From positions 1 through 5,769 of the forward strand of contig CAZFCK010000271.1 in NCBI GenBank assembly GCA_964517355.1: a stretch of DNA of 5,769 nt. Direction: 5' to 3'. Source of the DNA: CAZFCK01 sp964517355. GTDB lineage: Bacteria > Desulfobacterota > Desulfovibrionia > Desulfovibrionales > Desulfovibrionaceae. The notes beneath the pieces were generated by a model. It saw nothing but the letters and a program-made list of their open reading frames with translations, had not been told where the DNA came from and did not search any database. This document shows, piece after piece, positions 5,701-5,769 of the stretch (positions within the stretch are counted from its first letter, which is position 1; the number at the start of each line of letters is the position of its first letter). Both the position numbers and the translations under genes were made by a program.

Positions 5701-5769
5701 CTAGCGCATTTTCGCCTTGAAACAATTTCCAATTGTTCCAGGGAAATGCATAAGAGCATCTAGCGCTTT
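5701..5769 (+). repeat. Dispersed palindromic repeat, copy D (cut by the window end)
   Basis: The left arm CTAGCGCATTTTCGCCTTG runs into a core of AACAATT (5721-5727), TCC loop and AATTGTT (5731-5737), with outer flanks partly paired. The tail follows, and 5737-5769 is identical base for base to window positions 1-33. CTAGCGC occurs at both ends of the visible unit (5701-5707 and 5760-5766). On the minus strand this copy lies directly upstream of the Cys-rich gene, so it forms the promoter region or 5' leader of that gene. Confidence 0.75.

Noticed and set aside
5685..5759. 25-residue N-terminal extension of the Cys-rich protein
   Set aside because: It is encoded by the repeat element and lacks a ribosome binding site, while the internal Met at 5684 has a good one.
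1..5769. A small circular plasmid, suggested by the identical ends
   Set aside because: There is no replication, partition or mobilisation gene, the gene content is chromosomal in style, and the identical ends belong to a repeat that also occurs inside the window. Kept as an open question among the findings.
5387..5769. CRISPR array
   Set aside because: The repeats are few, unevenly spaced by hundreds of bases with a gene between them, diverged, and without uniform spacers.

Overview
The window looks like a chromosomal segment of a GC-rich deltaproteobacterium. A Desulfovibrio-type sulfate reducer (Desulfovibrionaceae) is my best guess, from the style of the cytosolic hybrid kinase (H-box RHDLKGPL), the Cys-rich CxxxxxC...CARY small protein on the minus strand, and the dispersed intergenic palindromic repeats. 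This is recall of family style, not a database match, so the taxon is a moderate-confidence inference.

Layout: (1) 1-330 is non-coding, hairpin-rich and contains two copies of a dispersed repeat. (2) 331-2145 and 2196-2573 on the plus strand form a signalling pair: a soluble REC-HisKA-HATPase-REC-Hpt hybrid kinase and a single-domain response regulator, 50 bp apart. (3) 2574-2874 is a 301-bp non-coding gap with at least two strong potential hairpins. (4) 2875-3540 and 3542-5281 on the plus strand form an envelope pair: a PAP2-family membrane phosphatase and an ArnT/PMT-like polyprenyl-phosphate-dependent glycosyltransferase, one base apart and almost certainly cotranscribed. (5) 5282-5468 is intergenic, with a GC-rich hairpin just after the glycosyltransferase and a perfect 26-bp palindrome that starts another repeat copy. 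(6) 5469-5684 on the minus strand encodes a 71-residue Cys-rich protein, bracketed by two repeat copies in the same orientation. (7) The window ends inside a repeat copy whose last 33 bases are identical to the first 33 bases of the window.

How the genes may work together: the kinase carries every part of a His-Asp-His-Asp phosphorelay. The stand-alone receiver next to it is the obvious terminal or competing phospho-acceptor. The phosphatase and glycosyltransferase fit lipid-linked sugar transfer on the periplasmic face of the inner membrane, for example lipid A decoration or recycling of the undecaprenyl carrier. A regulatory link between the two pairs is only suggested by adjacency and shared strand. 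The 301-bp gap argues that the second pair has its own promoter or leader.

The least explained feature is the repeat family. It has a palindromic core (GAAACAAT / ATTGTTTC) followed by a conserved tail (ATGCATAAGAGCATCTA) and is found only outside the coding regions. I see no CRISPR array, tRNA, rRNA, transposase or replication gene.
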